A program made the position numbers and the translations under genes. Shown here piece after piece: positions 1 through 5,825 of a DNA stretch of 5,825 bases. This DNA is from UBA724 sp964008075. GTDB taxonomy: Bacteria; Bacteroidota; Bacteroidia; Flavobacteriales; Flavobacteriaceae. The DNA is taken from NCBI GenBank assembly GCA_964008075.1, contig CAXGAP010000050.1, forward strand, positions 1-5,825, given 5' to 3'. The number at the start of each line of letters is the position of its first letter. Within the stretch, counting starts at the first letter, position 1. The notes under the pieces are model-generated. The model was not told the DNA's origin. It did no database searches and saw nothing but the letters and a program-made list of their open reading frames with translations.

Positions 1-276
1 TACACTATTGTGGATGGTGATACCCTTTCTAGTCGATTTGTACGAAACGATTCTATCGAAGTTGATTACTTCTTTGAAACACCTGACACTGCCAATATTC
101 GTTGGGTGAGCGATTGCGAGTGTATCGTAACCAAGCGCAACCCTCTCACCTTTCAAGAGGCAAAAGCAGTGCAGATGAAAATTTTATCCACCTTTGAAGA
201 TGGTTATATCTTCGAATACAATTTGGTTGGCGATCGATCCAATGTTCAGCGTGGTCGTGTGACAAGGCTAAAGTAG
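1..276 (+). CDS. C-terminal part of a small uncharacterised flavobacterial protein (family often labelled 'DNA topoisomerase IV' by position)
   Basis: Frame 1 is open from the left edge to TAG at 274-276, followed directly by an in-frame TAA at 277-279. The visible 91 residues are the C-terminal part; the true start lies upstream, and the GTG at 10 is only an internal valine codon. The segment is polar and probably beta-rich, with no membrane helix. Recognisable stretches are SRFVRNDSIEVDYF, NIRWVSDCEC (cysteines at visible residues 39 and 41) and YIFEYNLVGD, ending in a basic tail. From memory, this pattern matches a roughly 120-residue flavobacterial family whose N-terminus is often a lipoprotein-like signal, and which databases often name 'DNA topoisomerase IV' although it has no topoisomerase domain. 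That family match is recall, not a search. The gene runs tail-to-tail into parC with six bases between the stop codons, so it is not in the parEC operon. Its function is unknown; a role in the envelope is only inferred from the remembered signal peptide, which is outside this window. Confidence 0.75.
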   Translation, partial: YTIVDGDTLSSRFVRNDSIEVDYFFETPDTANIRWVSDCECIVTKRNPLTFQEAKAVQMKILSTFEDGYIFEYNLVGDRSNVQRGRVTRLK

Positions 277-282
277 TAAACT

Positions 283-2874
283 CTAGAGATCCAAAGTAAT
301 TTGAGCGTCATCATCATTCCCTTTTGAAACAGTTTGAGGGTCTTCTACTTCAATGTCGGCTGGCGTTTCTTCTGTTGTTTTTTCATAGGGTAAAGGATCC
401 AAAACATTAAACTGCTTGACCTTTAGTGATGTGACTTGATTGCCAATTGCTTTGATCCCTTTCACAGCGATAAAGTCTTCAAAACTAATCTGTTGGTGTG
501 GTTTTGGATCTTTTTCTCTTAGTTTTGCAAATTCAATTTCAAACGCTGGGCGATAATCTGTATTGATCAATTCAAGTTGACTTTGTTTGCCTTCTTTTAT
601 AAACTGTTCTTCTTTGTCTGCAGCTTCAATGACAAAGCGTTTTCCAAAATATCGCTCTTTAGCTGTATCAAAATAAATTACAGATATTGGTTTGCTAGGC
701 TCCCATTTCTCCAACACAAGCATATCTTCTGGAAAGTGCATGTTTAGATCTGGAATTGCAGTTTTGATCATACCTGACTGTGTAGCGATCAACAAGCGAT
801 CATTACCACGAAAAGCACCAATCAGATCTCCTCGCCCATCGACGTTGAGGCGACCAACAGTTTCATCAAACCATATGTCACGTGGCTTGAGTGTTGAAAC
901 CCCTTCTTCCTTGAACTCAATGCGATTGACAGTGTATTTGGTAATTGTATTCCCACGAACACCTCTCGATTTAATATCCAAATTTGCAAAGTCAACATCC
1001 CATTTTAGTTTTTTTATCCCTTTGGATTGGCGCAGTAAAACTGTCACGATCTCTGCTTCTCCATTTGGGTTTGCTGAGAAGTAAAACACTTTGGATTGAG
1101 CATTGCCATTGGTTAAATCATACTCCTTATCTCTCGTCACACTTGTCACAGGGAATCGCTTCATATAGGTCGTTCCACCTCGTCCATCTCTGTATATCAT
1201 ATTGTATATCGTGCGATCGTCTTTCTTCTTAAAGACAGCAACGTGTATGATATTCTTTCGAATAAATGTTTTGGCCTCAACCCTTGTTACTGTCATTTTT
1301 CCATCGTCTGTAAACACGATAATATCATCGATATCAGCACAGTCGGTGACATATTCATCTCTGCGAAGCGATGTGCCCACAAAACCCTCTTCACGATTCA
1401 CATAGAGCTTGGTGTTTCGAATGACAACTTTTTTGGCATCTACATCGTCGAAGACACGAATCTCTGTTTTTCGCTCGCGACCCTTCCCATAGGTTTGTTT
1501 TAGGTGCTTGAAGTAACTGATTGCAAAATCTGTCAAATTAGCAAGGTCATGCTTTACTTGTGCCAAATCAGCCTCGAGGGCATCAATGCGTTGTTGGGCT
1601 TTGTCAAGATCAAATTTTGAAATTCGCTTGATTCGGATTTCTGTCAATCGAACAACGTCGTCGTCGTTTACTTCTCGTTTTAAATGACTAATATGAGGTG
1701 CTAACCCTTTGTGAATGGCTTGTATCACACCCTCCCAAGTTTCTTGTTCTTCGATGTCACGATAGATTCGATTCTCAATAAAAATACGCTCGAGAGATGC
1801 AAAGTGCCATTGCTCTTCCAATTCTGCCTTTTTTACCAACAACTCCTGCTCGAGTATCGAAACAGTGTTGTCTGTTGATCTGCGCAACATTTCACTTACC
1901 CCTATAAAAAGAGGTTTGTTGTCTTCGATAATACAGCCAAGTGGTGAAATAGAAGTCTCACAGGCTGTGAAGGCATTGAGGGCATCAATGGTTTTATCAG
2001 GCGATATATTGGCTGGTAGATGGATTAGAATTTCAACCTCAGCAGCTGTATTATCCTCAATTCTTTTGATTTTTATTTTACCCTTGTCATTGGCTTTCAA
2101 AATAGAGTCAATCAGAGAAGAAGTGGTTGTACTAAATGGAATTTCTCGTACGACCAGAGTGTTTTTGTCGAGTTGAGAAACCTTTGCACGAACACGAATT
2201 TTGCCCCCTCTCAGTCCATCGTTGTATTGACCAATGTCCATCACACCACCTGTTGGAAAATCAGGGTATAACTCAAATCGTCTTCCTTTGAGGTGTTTGA
2301 TCGATGCATCAATCAATTCAATAAAATTATGAGGTAAGATCTTGGTTGACAATCCGACAGCAATCCCCTCACCACCCTGTGCGAGCAGTAGTGGAAATTT
2401 TACTGGCAGTTGAATTGGTTCTTTTTTCCTCCCATCATAAGACAGTTGCCACTGGGTTACTTTGGGGCTATAGACAACTTCAAGCGCAAACTTTGATAGA
2501 CGAGCTTCGATATATCGCGAAGCAGCAGCACTATCGCCAGTGAGGATATTTCCCCAATTCCCTTGGGTGTCGATCAGCAAGTCCTTTTGACCGATTTGAA
2601 CCATCGCATCAGAAATACTTGCATCGCCATGTGGGTGATATTGCATGGTATGCCCAACGATATTTGCCACTTTGTTGTAGCGCCCATCGTCTAATTCACG
2701 CATCGAGTGAAGGATACGCCTTTGCACTGGTTTTAATCCATCGGCAATGGCAGGGACAGCACGTTCAAGAATTACGTATGAGGCATAGTCCAAAAACCAA
2801 TCCTTATACATTCCTGTAACCTTTACAAGGGTATCTTGTGATTCGTCGAAATGTTTGTCCAAGTTCTCGTCCAT
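283..2874 (-). CDS. parC: DNA topoisomerase IV subunit A (ParC)
   Basis: This 863-residue protein is the DNA-breaking and rejoining subunit of topoisomerase IV, which acts with ParE to decatenate daughter chromosomes and relax supercoils. The GyrA/ParC winged-helix core runs from about residue 25 to 480. It contains YHPHGDASISDAMVQ (79-93) in the recognition helix and AAASRYIEARL (116-126), where Arg120-Tyr121 is the expected catalytic pair and Tyr121 forms the 5'-phosphotyrosyl link. GEGIAVGLSTKILPHN (168-183) is the usual DNA-bending segment. A coiled coil follows around 340-460. Residues 480-825 fit a beta-pinwheel C-terminal domain, but I find no GyrA box (QRRGGKG), which favours ParC over GyrA. 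The last 35 residues are an acidic, probably disordered tail ending in QITLDL. The residue in place of E. coli ParC Ser80 is Ala85, and the Glu84 position is Asp89. The start is set by a good Shine-Dalgarno and by one-base spacing from parE. ParC identity is very secure; whether this lineage also has a separate gyrase is not visible here. Confidence 0.97.
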   Translation of the reverse strand: MDENLDKHFDESQDTLVKVTGMYKDWFLDYASYVILERAVPAIADGLKPVQRRILHSMRELDDGRYNKVANIVGHTMQYHPHGDASISDAMVQIGQKDLLIDTQGNWGNILTGDSAAASRYIEARLSKFALEVVYSPKVTQWQLSYDGRKKEPIQLPVKFPLLLAQGGEGIAVGLSTKILPHNFIELIDASIKHLKGRRFELYPDFPTGGVMDIGQYNDGLRGGKIRVRAKVSQLDKNTLVVREIPFSTTTSSLIDSILKANDKGKIKIKRIEDNTAAEVEILIHLPANISPDKTIDALNAFTACETSISPLGCIIEDNKPLFIGVSEMLRRSTDNTVSILEQELLVKKAELEEQWHFASLERIFIENRIYRDIEEQETWEGVIQAIHKGLAPHISHLKREVNDDDVVRLTEIRIKRISKFDLDKAQQRIDALEADLAQVKHDLANLTDFAISYFKHLKQTYGKGRERKTEIRVFDDVDAKKVVIRNTKLYVNREEGFVGTSLRRDEYVTDCADIDDIIVFTDDGKMTVTRVEAKTFIRKNIIHVAVFKKKDDRTIYNMIYRDGRGGTTYMKRFPVTSVTRDKEYDLTNGNAQSKVFYFSANPNGEAEIVTVLLRQSKGIKKLKWDVDFANLDIKSRGVRGNTITKYTVNRIEFKEEGVSTLKPRDIWFDETVGRLNVDGRGDLIGAFRGNDRLLIATQSGMIKTAIPDLNMHFPEDMLVLEKWEPSKPISVIYFDTAKERYFGKRFVIEAADKEEQFIKEGKQSQLELINTDYRPAFEIEFAKLREKDPKPHQQISFEDFIAVKGIKAIGNQVTSLKVKQFNVLDPLPYEKTTEETPADIEVEDPQTVSKGNDDDAQITLDL

Positions 2875-2875
2875 A

Positions 2876-4729
2876 CTACTCCTCTAATTGATCAAGTTCG
2901 ACTTTTAGATTATCAATAATAAACTCTTGCCTTTTTGGGGTGTTTTTACCCATATAAAATGACAACATTTCATCTATACCAACAGCTCGATCTAACATAA
3001 TGGGGTCCAAACGAATATTATCCCCAATGAAGTGTTTGAATTCGTCAGGTGAAATCTCGCCCAAGCCTTTAAACCTAGTGATTTCAGGCTTCTGTCCTAG
3101 CTTATTGATGGCATCAACTCGCTCCTGCTCTGAGTAGCAATAAATCGTTTCTTTTTTGTTCCTCACCCTAAAAAGTGGGGTTTGCAAGATATACAGATGA
3201 CCCTCTTTAATCAGTTCTGGAAAGAACTGTAAAAAGAATGTGATCAACAACAAACGAATGTGCATACCATCTACGTCAGCATCTGTAGCGATAACGATAT
3301 TATTGTAGCGTAAATCTTCCAAACTTTCTTCAATATTTAGTGCTGCTTGCAGCAAGTTGAATTCTTCATTTTCATAAACAATTTTTTTGCTCATGCCATA
3401 CGAATTCATGGGTTTACCTCGCAAACTAAACACTGCTTGGGTATTGACATCTCTCGATTTTGTGATCGATCCACTTGCAGAGTCTCCCTCTGTAATAAAA
3501 AGAGTTGACTCTAATCGTCTTTCTTTTTTCATATCCCCCAAATGGATGCGACAATCACGTAATTTTTTGTTGTGTAAACTCGCTTTTTTGGCTCGTTCAC
3601 GTGCCAATTTTCTTATACCAGAGAGTTCTTTTCTCTCTTTTTCAGCCTGTAAGATTTTGCGTTGAAGTTGCTCGGCAGTTGTGGGGTTTTTATGCAGATA
3701 ATTATCGAGTTTAGTTCCAATAAAATCATTGATATATGTGCGAACAGTTGGCAAATCACCACCCATTTCTGTTGATCCCAGCTTGGTTTTTGTTTGGGAC
3801 TCAAACACTGGTTCCATGACCTTTATACTGATGGCTGATATGATAGATTTTCGAATATCTGATGCGTCAAAATTTTTGCCATAGTGTTCTCGAACAGTCT
3901 TTACGATGGCTTCTCTAAAAGCAGATTGATGGGTACCACCTTGGGTTGTGTGTTGCCCATTGACAAAGGAGTGATATTCTTCGCTGTATTGTGTTTTGCT
4001 GTGTGTGATAGCCACCTCAATATCATTGCCACGCAAATGGATGATGGGATAAAGCATATCCTCAGCATTGTTGTTGTCTTCAAGCAGATCTTTTAATCCA
4101 TTTTCGGACTTGTATTTCTCGCCATTAAAGACAATAGTCAGTCCTGGATTGAGATATACATAGTTTTTGAGCATTCGAACGATGTACTCATGGCGATATC
4201 GAAAGTGCTTAAAAATGCTTTCGTCTGGTACAAAAGACACAGATGTGCCTTTGCGTTTACTGCTCGGTTCTAGTGCAGGGTCTTCTATGAGCTCTCCTCG
4301 ATCAAAAACAGCAACCTTTGATTGATCATCGCGAATGGATTCGACCTTAAAATAGGTCGAAAGGGCATTGACTGCTTTTGTACCAACCCCATTTAGACCA
4401 ACTGATTTTTTAAAAGCGCGTGTGTCATACTTACCACCAGTGTTCATACGCGACACGACATCAACCACCTTTCCCAAAGGGATTCCACGTCCATAGTCAC
4501 GAACAGTGACTTGTCCCTCTTTCACAGCAATTTCAATGGTTTTTCCAGCACCCATGACAAACTCATCAATACTGTTGTCGAGCACCTCTTTGAGTAAAAT
4601 ATAAATCCCATCATCGGCAGATGACCCATCGCCGAGCTTGCCAATATACATACCGGGGCGCATACGAATATGCTCTTTCCAATCAAGAGATCGGATATTA
4701 TCTTCTGTATATTGGGTGGTTTGTGGCAT
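2876..4729 (-). CDS. parE: DNA topoisomerase IV subunit B (ParE)
   Basis: This 617-residue protein is the ATP-driven gate subunit of topoisomerase IV and also supplies the Mg-binding TOPRIM centre. The GHKL ATPase comes first: EVLDNSIDE (48-56) gives the general base Glu48 and Mg ligand Asn52; RDYGRGIP (77-84) has the adenine-contacting Asp78; GLNGVGTKAVNALS (111-124) is the ATP-lid glycine box. The transducer domain carries QTKTKLG (312-318), whose Lys314 should contact the gamma-phosphate. The TOPRIM domain has EGDSASGS (414-421, acid Glu414) and TDADVDG (482-488, acids Asp483 and Asp485), followed by FKGLGEISPDEF (553-564). Length and order match short ParE/GyrB proteins without the large TOPRIM insertion of E. 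coli GyrB. The ATG at 4729-4727 gives the expected N-terminus, and an in-frame TGA lies upstream at 4768-4766. No Shine-Dalgarno precedes it, as is common in Bacteroidota. It is the first gene of the parE-parC operon. All catalytic residues I looked for are present. Confidence 0.97.
   Translation of the reverse strand: MPQTTQYTEDNIRSLDWKEHIRMRPGMYIGKLGDGSSADDGIYILLKEVLDNSIDEFVMGAGKTIEIAVKEGQVTVRDYGRGIPLGKVVDVVSRMNTGGKYDTRAFKKSVGLNGVGTKAVNALSTYFKVESIRDDQSKVAVFDRGELIEDPALEPSSKRKGTSVSFVPDESIFKHFRYRHEYIVRMLKNYVYLNPGLTIVFNGEKYKSENGLKDLLEDNNNAEDMLYPIIHLRGNDIEVAITHSKTQYSEEYHSFVNGQHTTQGGTHQSAFREAIVKTVREHYGKNFDASDIRKSIISAISIKVMEPVFESQTKTKLGSTEMGGDLPTVRTYINDFIGTKLDNYLHKNPTTAEQLQRKILQAEKERKELSGIRKLARERAKKASLHNKKLRDCRIHLGDMKKERRLESTLFITEGDSASGSITKSRDVNTQAVFSLRGKPMNSYGMSKKIVYENEEFNLLQAALNIEESLEDLRYNNIVIATDADVDGMHIRLLLITFFLQFFPELIKEGHLYILQTPLFRVRNKKETIYCYSEQERVDAINKLGQKPEITRFKGLGEISPDEFKHFIGDNIRLDPIMLDRAVGIDEMLSFYMGKNTPKRQEFIIDNLKVELDQLEE
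2879..2885 (-). promoter_or_regulatory. Shine-Dalgarno of parC, encoded by the last codons of parE
   Basis: On the minus strand the bases before the parC ATG read AGAGGAG-TAGT-ATG. The GAGGAG is formed by the two final glutamate codons of parE, TAG is the parE stop, and one T precedes the parC start. The GGAG core sits four bases from the ATG. This fixes the parC start and suggests translational coupling, which would help hold the two subunits at equal amounts. The parE and redoxin starts in this window have no comparable element, so the signal stands out. The sequence is directly visible; its use by the ribosome is inferred. Confidence 0.7.
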
Positions 4730-4754
4730 GGTTGCTAATTTAAAACTTAGTCGT

Positions 4755-4762
4755 AAAATATA
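4755..4762 (-). promoter_or_regulatory. Candidate -7 box of the parE-parC promoter (weak)
   Basis: On the minus strand, TATATTTT begins 33 bases upstream of the parE ATG. It matches the Bacteroidota -7 consensus TAnnTTTG at all fixed positions except the final G. It would give a 5' leader of roughly 20 bases. A clear -33 TTTG at the usual spacing of about 20 bases is missing: the nearest TTG lies 26 bases upstream, at 4791-4789. The call therefore rests on one box in AT-rich DNA. The rest of the 4730-4888 intergenic region holds the palindrome listed separately. Just before the plus-strand thioredoxin-like gene there is a TACATTTA (4877-4884), which is also one base off the consensus but sits too close to the ATG for a normal leader and has no upstream partner box. 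Confidence 0.3.
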
Positions 4763-4816
4763 GGATCAAGAACAGTGAAAGAAATTAACAATATGAAAAC
4801 AGCTTTTGTTGAAAAT

Positions 4817-4835
4817 ACATTCTTTCAAAAAATGT
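4817..4835. repeat. Imperfect 19-bp palindrome in the divergent intergenic region
   Basis: ACATTCTTTCAAAAAATGT is centred on C4826. Eight of the nine base pairs across the centre are complementary; the one mismatch is C4822 opposite A4830. It lies 88 bases from the parE start and 54 bases from the thioredoxin-like gene start. Such a symmetrical site could bind a dimeric regulator acting on either operon. Because the loop would be a single base, an operator is more likely than an RNA hairpin. The region is AT-rich, so chance remains a serious alternative. Confidence 0.3.
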
Positions 4836-4888
4836 TAAAGTTTAATCAGTAGGATTACCAATCACATAAACTTCTGTACATTTAGGGT

Positions 4889-5356
4889 ATGAATCCAAAT
4901 CGTATTTTATTTGTTCTTTTGGTTACATGCTGCTCGTTTGCGCAACAAAAAGATGTTGCTTCTCTGAATTACGAACAGCTAAAGCCTTTACTATTTCTAG
5001 AAAGCGAAAGAGTTCAAGTTGTTAATTTTTGGGCAACGTGGTGCGCACCTTGCATCAAAGAGTTGCCCTATTTTGAAGAACTCAATCAACGAGATGATGT
5101 TGAGGTGTTGCTTGTGAGTCTCGATTTCCCAAAGCACAAACAAAAAAGACTAATGCCCTTTGTTGAGAAACACAAGCTCAGATCAAAGGTGGTGCATCTA
5201 GACGATGCAGATGAAAACTTTTGGATCAACCAAATCAGCACCAAATGGAGTGGTGCTTTGCCCGCCACGTTGATTTACAACAACGGTCGCCGCGGATTTT
5301 ACGAACAGTCATTTTCCAAGGAAGAATTGTTTGCAGAAGTCAATTCTTACTTTTAA
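4889..5356 (+). CDS. Exported TlpA-like thioredoxin-fold protein (thiol-disulfide oxidoreductase)
   Basis: This 155-residue protein has a short hydrophobic signal peptide at residues 1-18, with likely signal peptidase I cleavage after Ser16-Phe17-Ala18. The mature part is a thioredoxin fold: VVNFWATWCAPCIKELP (44-60) holds the redox pair Cys52 and Cys55, and GALPATLIY (122-130) supplies the cis-proline Pro125 beside the active site. The Trp-Cys-Ala-Pro-Cys site and the Lys-Glu-Leu-Pro following it are typical of TlpA/ResA-type periplasmic reductases, which pass electrons to cysteines of exported proteins. At this length it is little more than the minimal domain, without the longer N-terminal domain of some Bacteroidota TlpA proteins. 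The ATG at 4889 is the only possible one in frame, since a TAG lies at 4883-4885. AGGG at 4884-4887 is too close to act as a normal ribosome site. The next gene starts 11 bases after its stop. The fold and export are clear; the substrate is not identifiable. Confidence 0.9.
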   Translation: MNPNRILFVLLVTCCSFAQQKDVASLNYEQLKPLLFLESERVQVVNFWATWCAPCIKELPYFEELNQRDDVEVLLVSLDFPKHKQKRLMPFVEKHKLRSKVVHLDDADENFWINQISTKWSGALPATLIYNNGRRGFYEQSFSKEELFAEVNSYF

Positions 5357-5367
5357 TTATTCACATT

Positions 5368-5825
5368 ATGAAAATCATTTTATTAACTCTCAGTTTTTTA
5401 TTTCTATCCATACCTAACGATTCAGTATCAGGCGATGGATATCAAATTGGCGATGATGCCACAGATTTCTCTTTGCCCAATGTCGATGGCAAAATGGTAT
5501 CACTTTCTTACTTTACAGATGCAAAAGGATTTATTGTCATTTTCACTTGCAATACCTGTCCTTATTCAGTTGCCTACGAAGATCGAATTATTGCGTTGGA
5601 CAACAAGTATAGCGTGCAGGGATACCCTGTCATTGCGATAAACCCCAATGACCCTGCAGCCATCGATGGCGATGAACTTTCAGATATGAAAGTACGTGCA
5701 GAAGAAAAAGGCTTTACTTTTCCTTATTTACAAGATGTTGGACAGCAGATTTATCCTCAATATGGTGCGACAAAAACACCTCATGTTTTTGTGTTGCAAA
5801 AGGATGGTACAGACAATATCGTGCG
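5368..5825 (+). CDS. Exported peroxiredoxin-like / thioredoxin-fold protein (AhpC/TSA-type redoxin), cut by the right edge
   Basis: The ATG at 5368 opens a frame that stays open to the window end, giving 152 visible residues without a stop. Residues 1-21 look like a signal peptide (Lys2, then a hydrophobic run), with possible cleavage after Ser19-Val20-Ser21. The mature start YQIGDDATDFSLPNVDGK (25-42) is the usual redoxin entry. FTCNTCPYSVAYEDR (59-73) has a CxxC pair, Cys61 and Cys64; AINPND (90-95), GFTFPYLQD (115-123) and YGATKTPHVFV (132-142, cis-proline Pro138) complete the pattern. I recognise this as the PRX_like1 type of the AhpC/TSA superfamily, usually with CNHCP, here CNTCP. The classical peroxiredoxin PxxxTxxC motif is absent, so a thiol-disulfide exchange role is more likely than a standard peroxidase, but neither is shown. 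It follows the TlpA-like gene by 11 bases with no Shine-Dalgarno, so the pair is probably one operon. The C-terminal end is missing from this window. Confidence 0.88.
   Translation, partial: MKIILLTLSFLFLSIPNDSVSGDGYQIGDDATDFSLPNVDGKMVSLSYFTDAKGFIVIFTCNTCPYSVAYEDRIIALDNKYSVQGYPVIAINPNDPAAIDGDELSDMKVRAEEKGFTFPYLQDVGQQIYPQYGATKTPHVFVLQKDGTDNIV

Noticed and set aside
692..1084. 130-codon plus-strand open frame inside parC
   Set aside because: It lies wholly antisense to a securely identified gene, has no recognisable domain, and its composition is what the reverse of a coding frame would give.
1865..2176. 103-codon plus-strand open frame inside parC
   Set aside because: Antisense shadow of the ParC core domain; the hydrophobic stretches come from the reverse complement of acidic and lysine codons.
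3387..4096. Several open frames of 60-92 codons on both strands inside parE
   Set aside because: They overlap conserved ParE motifs in other frames, overlap one another, and show no protein-like pattern of their own.
2876..4729. Assignment of the ATPase subunit as gyrase GyrB
   Set aside because: The immediate operon partner lacks a GyrA box, and the N-terminal sequence style and gene pairing match Bacteroidota ParE rather than GyrB, which is normally encoded apart from gyrA in this group.
4804..4844. A sigma70-like promoter (TTGAAA at 4809-4814) for the thioredoxin-like gene
   Set aside because: No acceptable -10 sequence lies 16-18 bases downstream, and Bacteroidota use a different consensus; the -7-like TAAAGTTT at 4836 is also a poor match.
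4922..4933. Possible lipobox in the thioredoxin-like protein (Val-Thr-Cys-Cys, residues 12-15)
   Set aside because: Neither Thr before Cys14 nor Cys before Cys15 is a good -1 residue for signal peptidase II, whereas Ser-Phe-Ala at 16-18 is a good signal peptidase I site.
5435..5641. 68-codon plus-strand open frame within the last gene
   Set aside because: It is an out-of-frame reading of the peroxiredoxin-like gene, whose own frame, open from 5368 to the edge, carries all the family motifs.

Overview
The window looks like ordinary chromosome from a member of the Bacteroidota, most likely a flavobacterium. The two topoisomerase subunits have the sequence style of that group: a ParE opening with an LDWKEHIRMRPGMYIGKLGDGSS-type segment, and a ParC with AAASRYIEARL around the active tyrosine. 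Base composition is moderately AT-rich, and most gene starts lack a Shine-Dalgarno sequence. The species call rests on remembered family features, not on a search.

Layout, left to right. (1) Positions 1-276, plus strand: the 3' end of a small protein gene whose start lies outside the window. It resembles a short, uncharacterised flavobacterial protein often labelled 'DNA topoisomerase IV', apparently because of its position. (2) 283-2874, minus strand: parC, the DNA-cleaving subunit of topoisomerase IV. (3) 2876-4729, minus strand: parE, the ATPase/TOPRIM subunit, transcribed just before parC. One base separates the parE stop from the parC start, so the two are almost certainly one operon and probably translationally coupled. 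(4) 4730-4888: a 159-base divergent intergenic region with a weak candidate promoter for parE and an imperfect 19-bp palindrome. (5) 4889-5356, plus strand: a small exported TlpA/thioredoxin-like protein with a WCAPC active site. (6) 5368-5825 and beyond, plus strand: an exported peroxiredoxin-like/thioredoxin-fold protein with a CNTCP motif, cut by the right edge.

ParC and ParE form the A2B2 topoisomerase IV that unlinks daughter chromosomes and removes positive supercoils. The two right-hand genes are 11 bases apart and probably form a cell-envelope thiol-redox operon, reading divergently from parEC. I see no rRNA, tRNA, CRISPR array, insertion sequence or phage gene.

I found no convincing new system. 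The points most worth a second look are a QITLDL hexapeptide at the extreme C-terminus of ParC that resembles a hexameric sliding-clamp-binding motif, the small unknown gene tail-to-tail with parC, and the palindrome between the two divergent operons.
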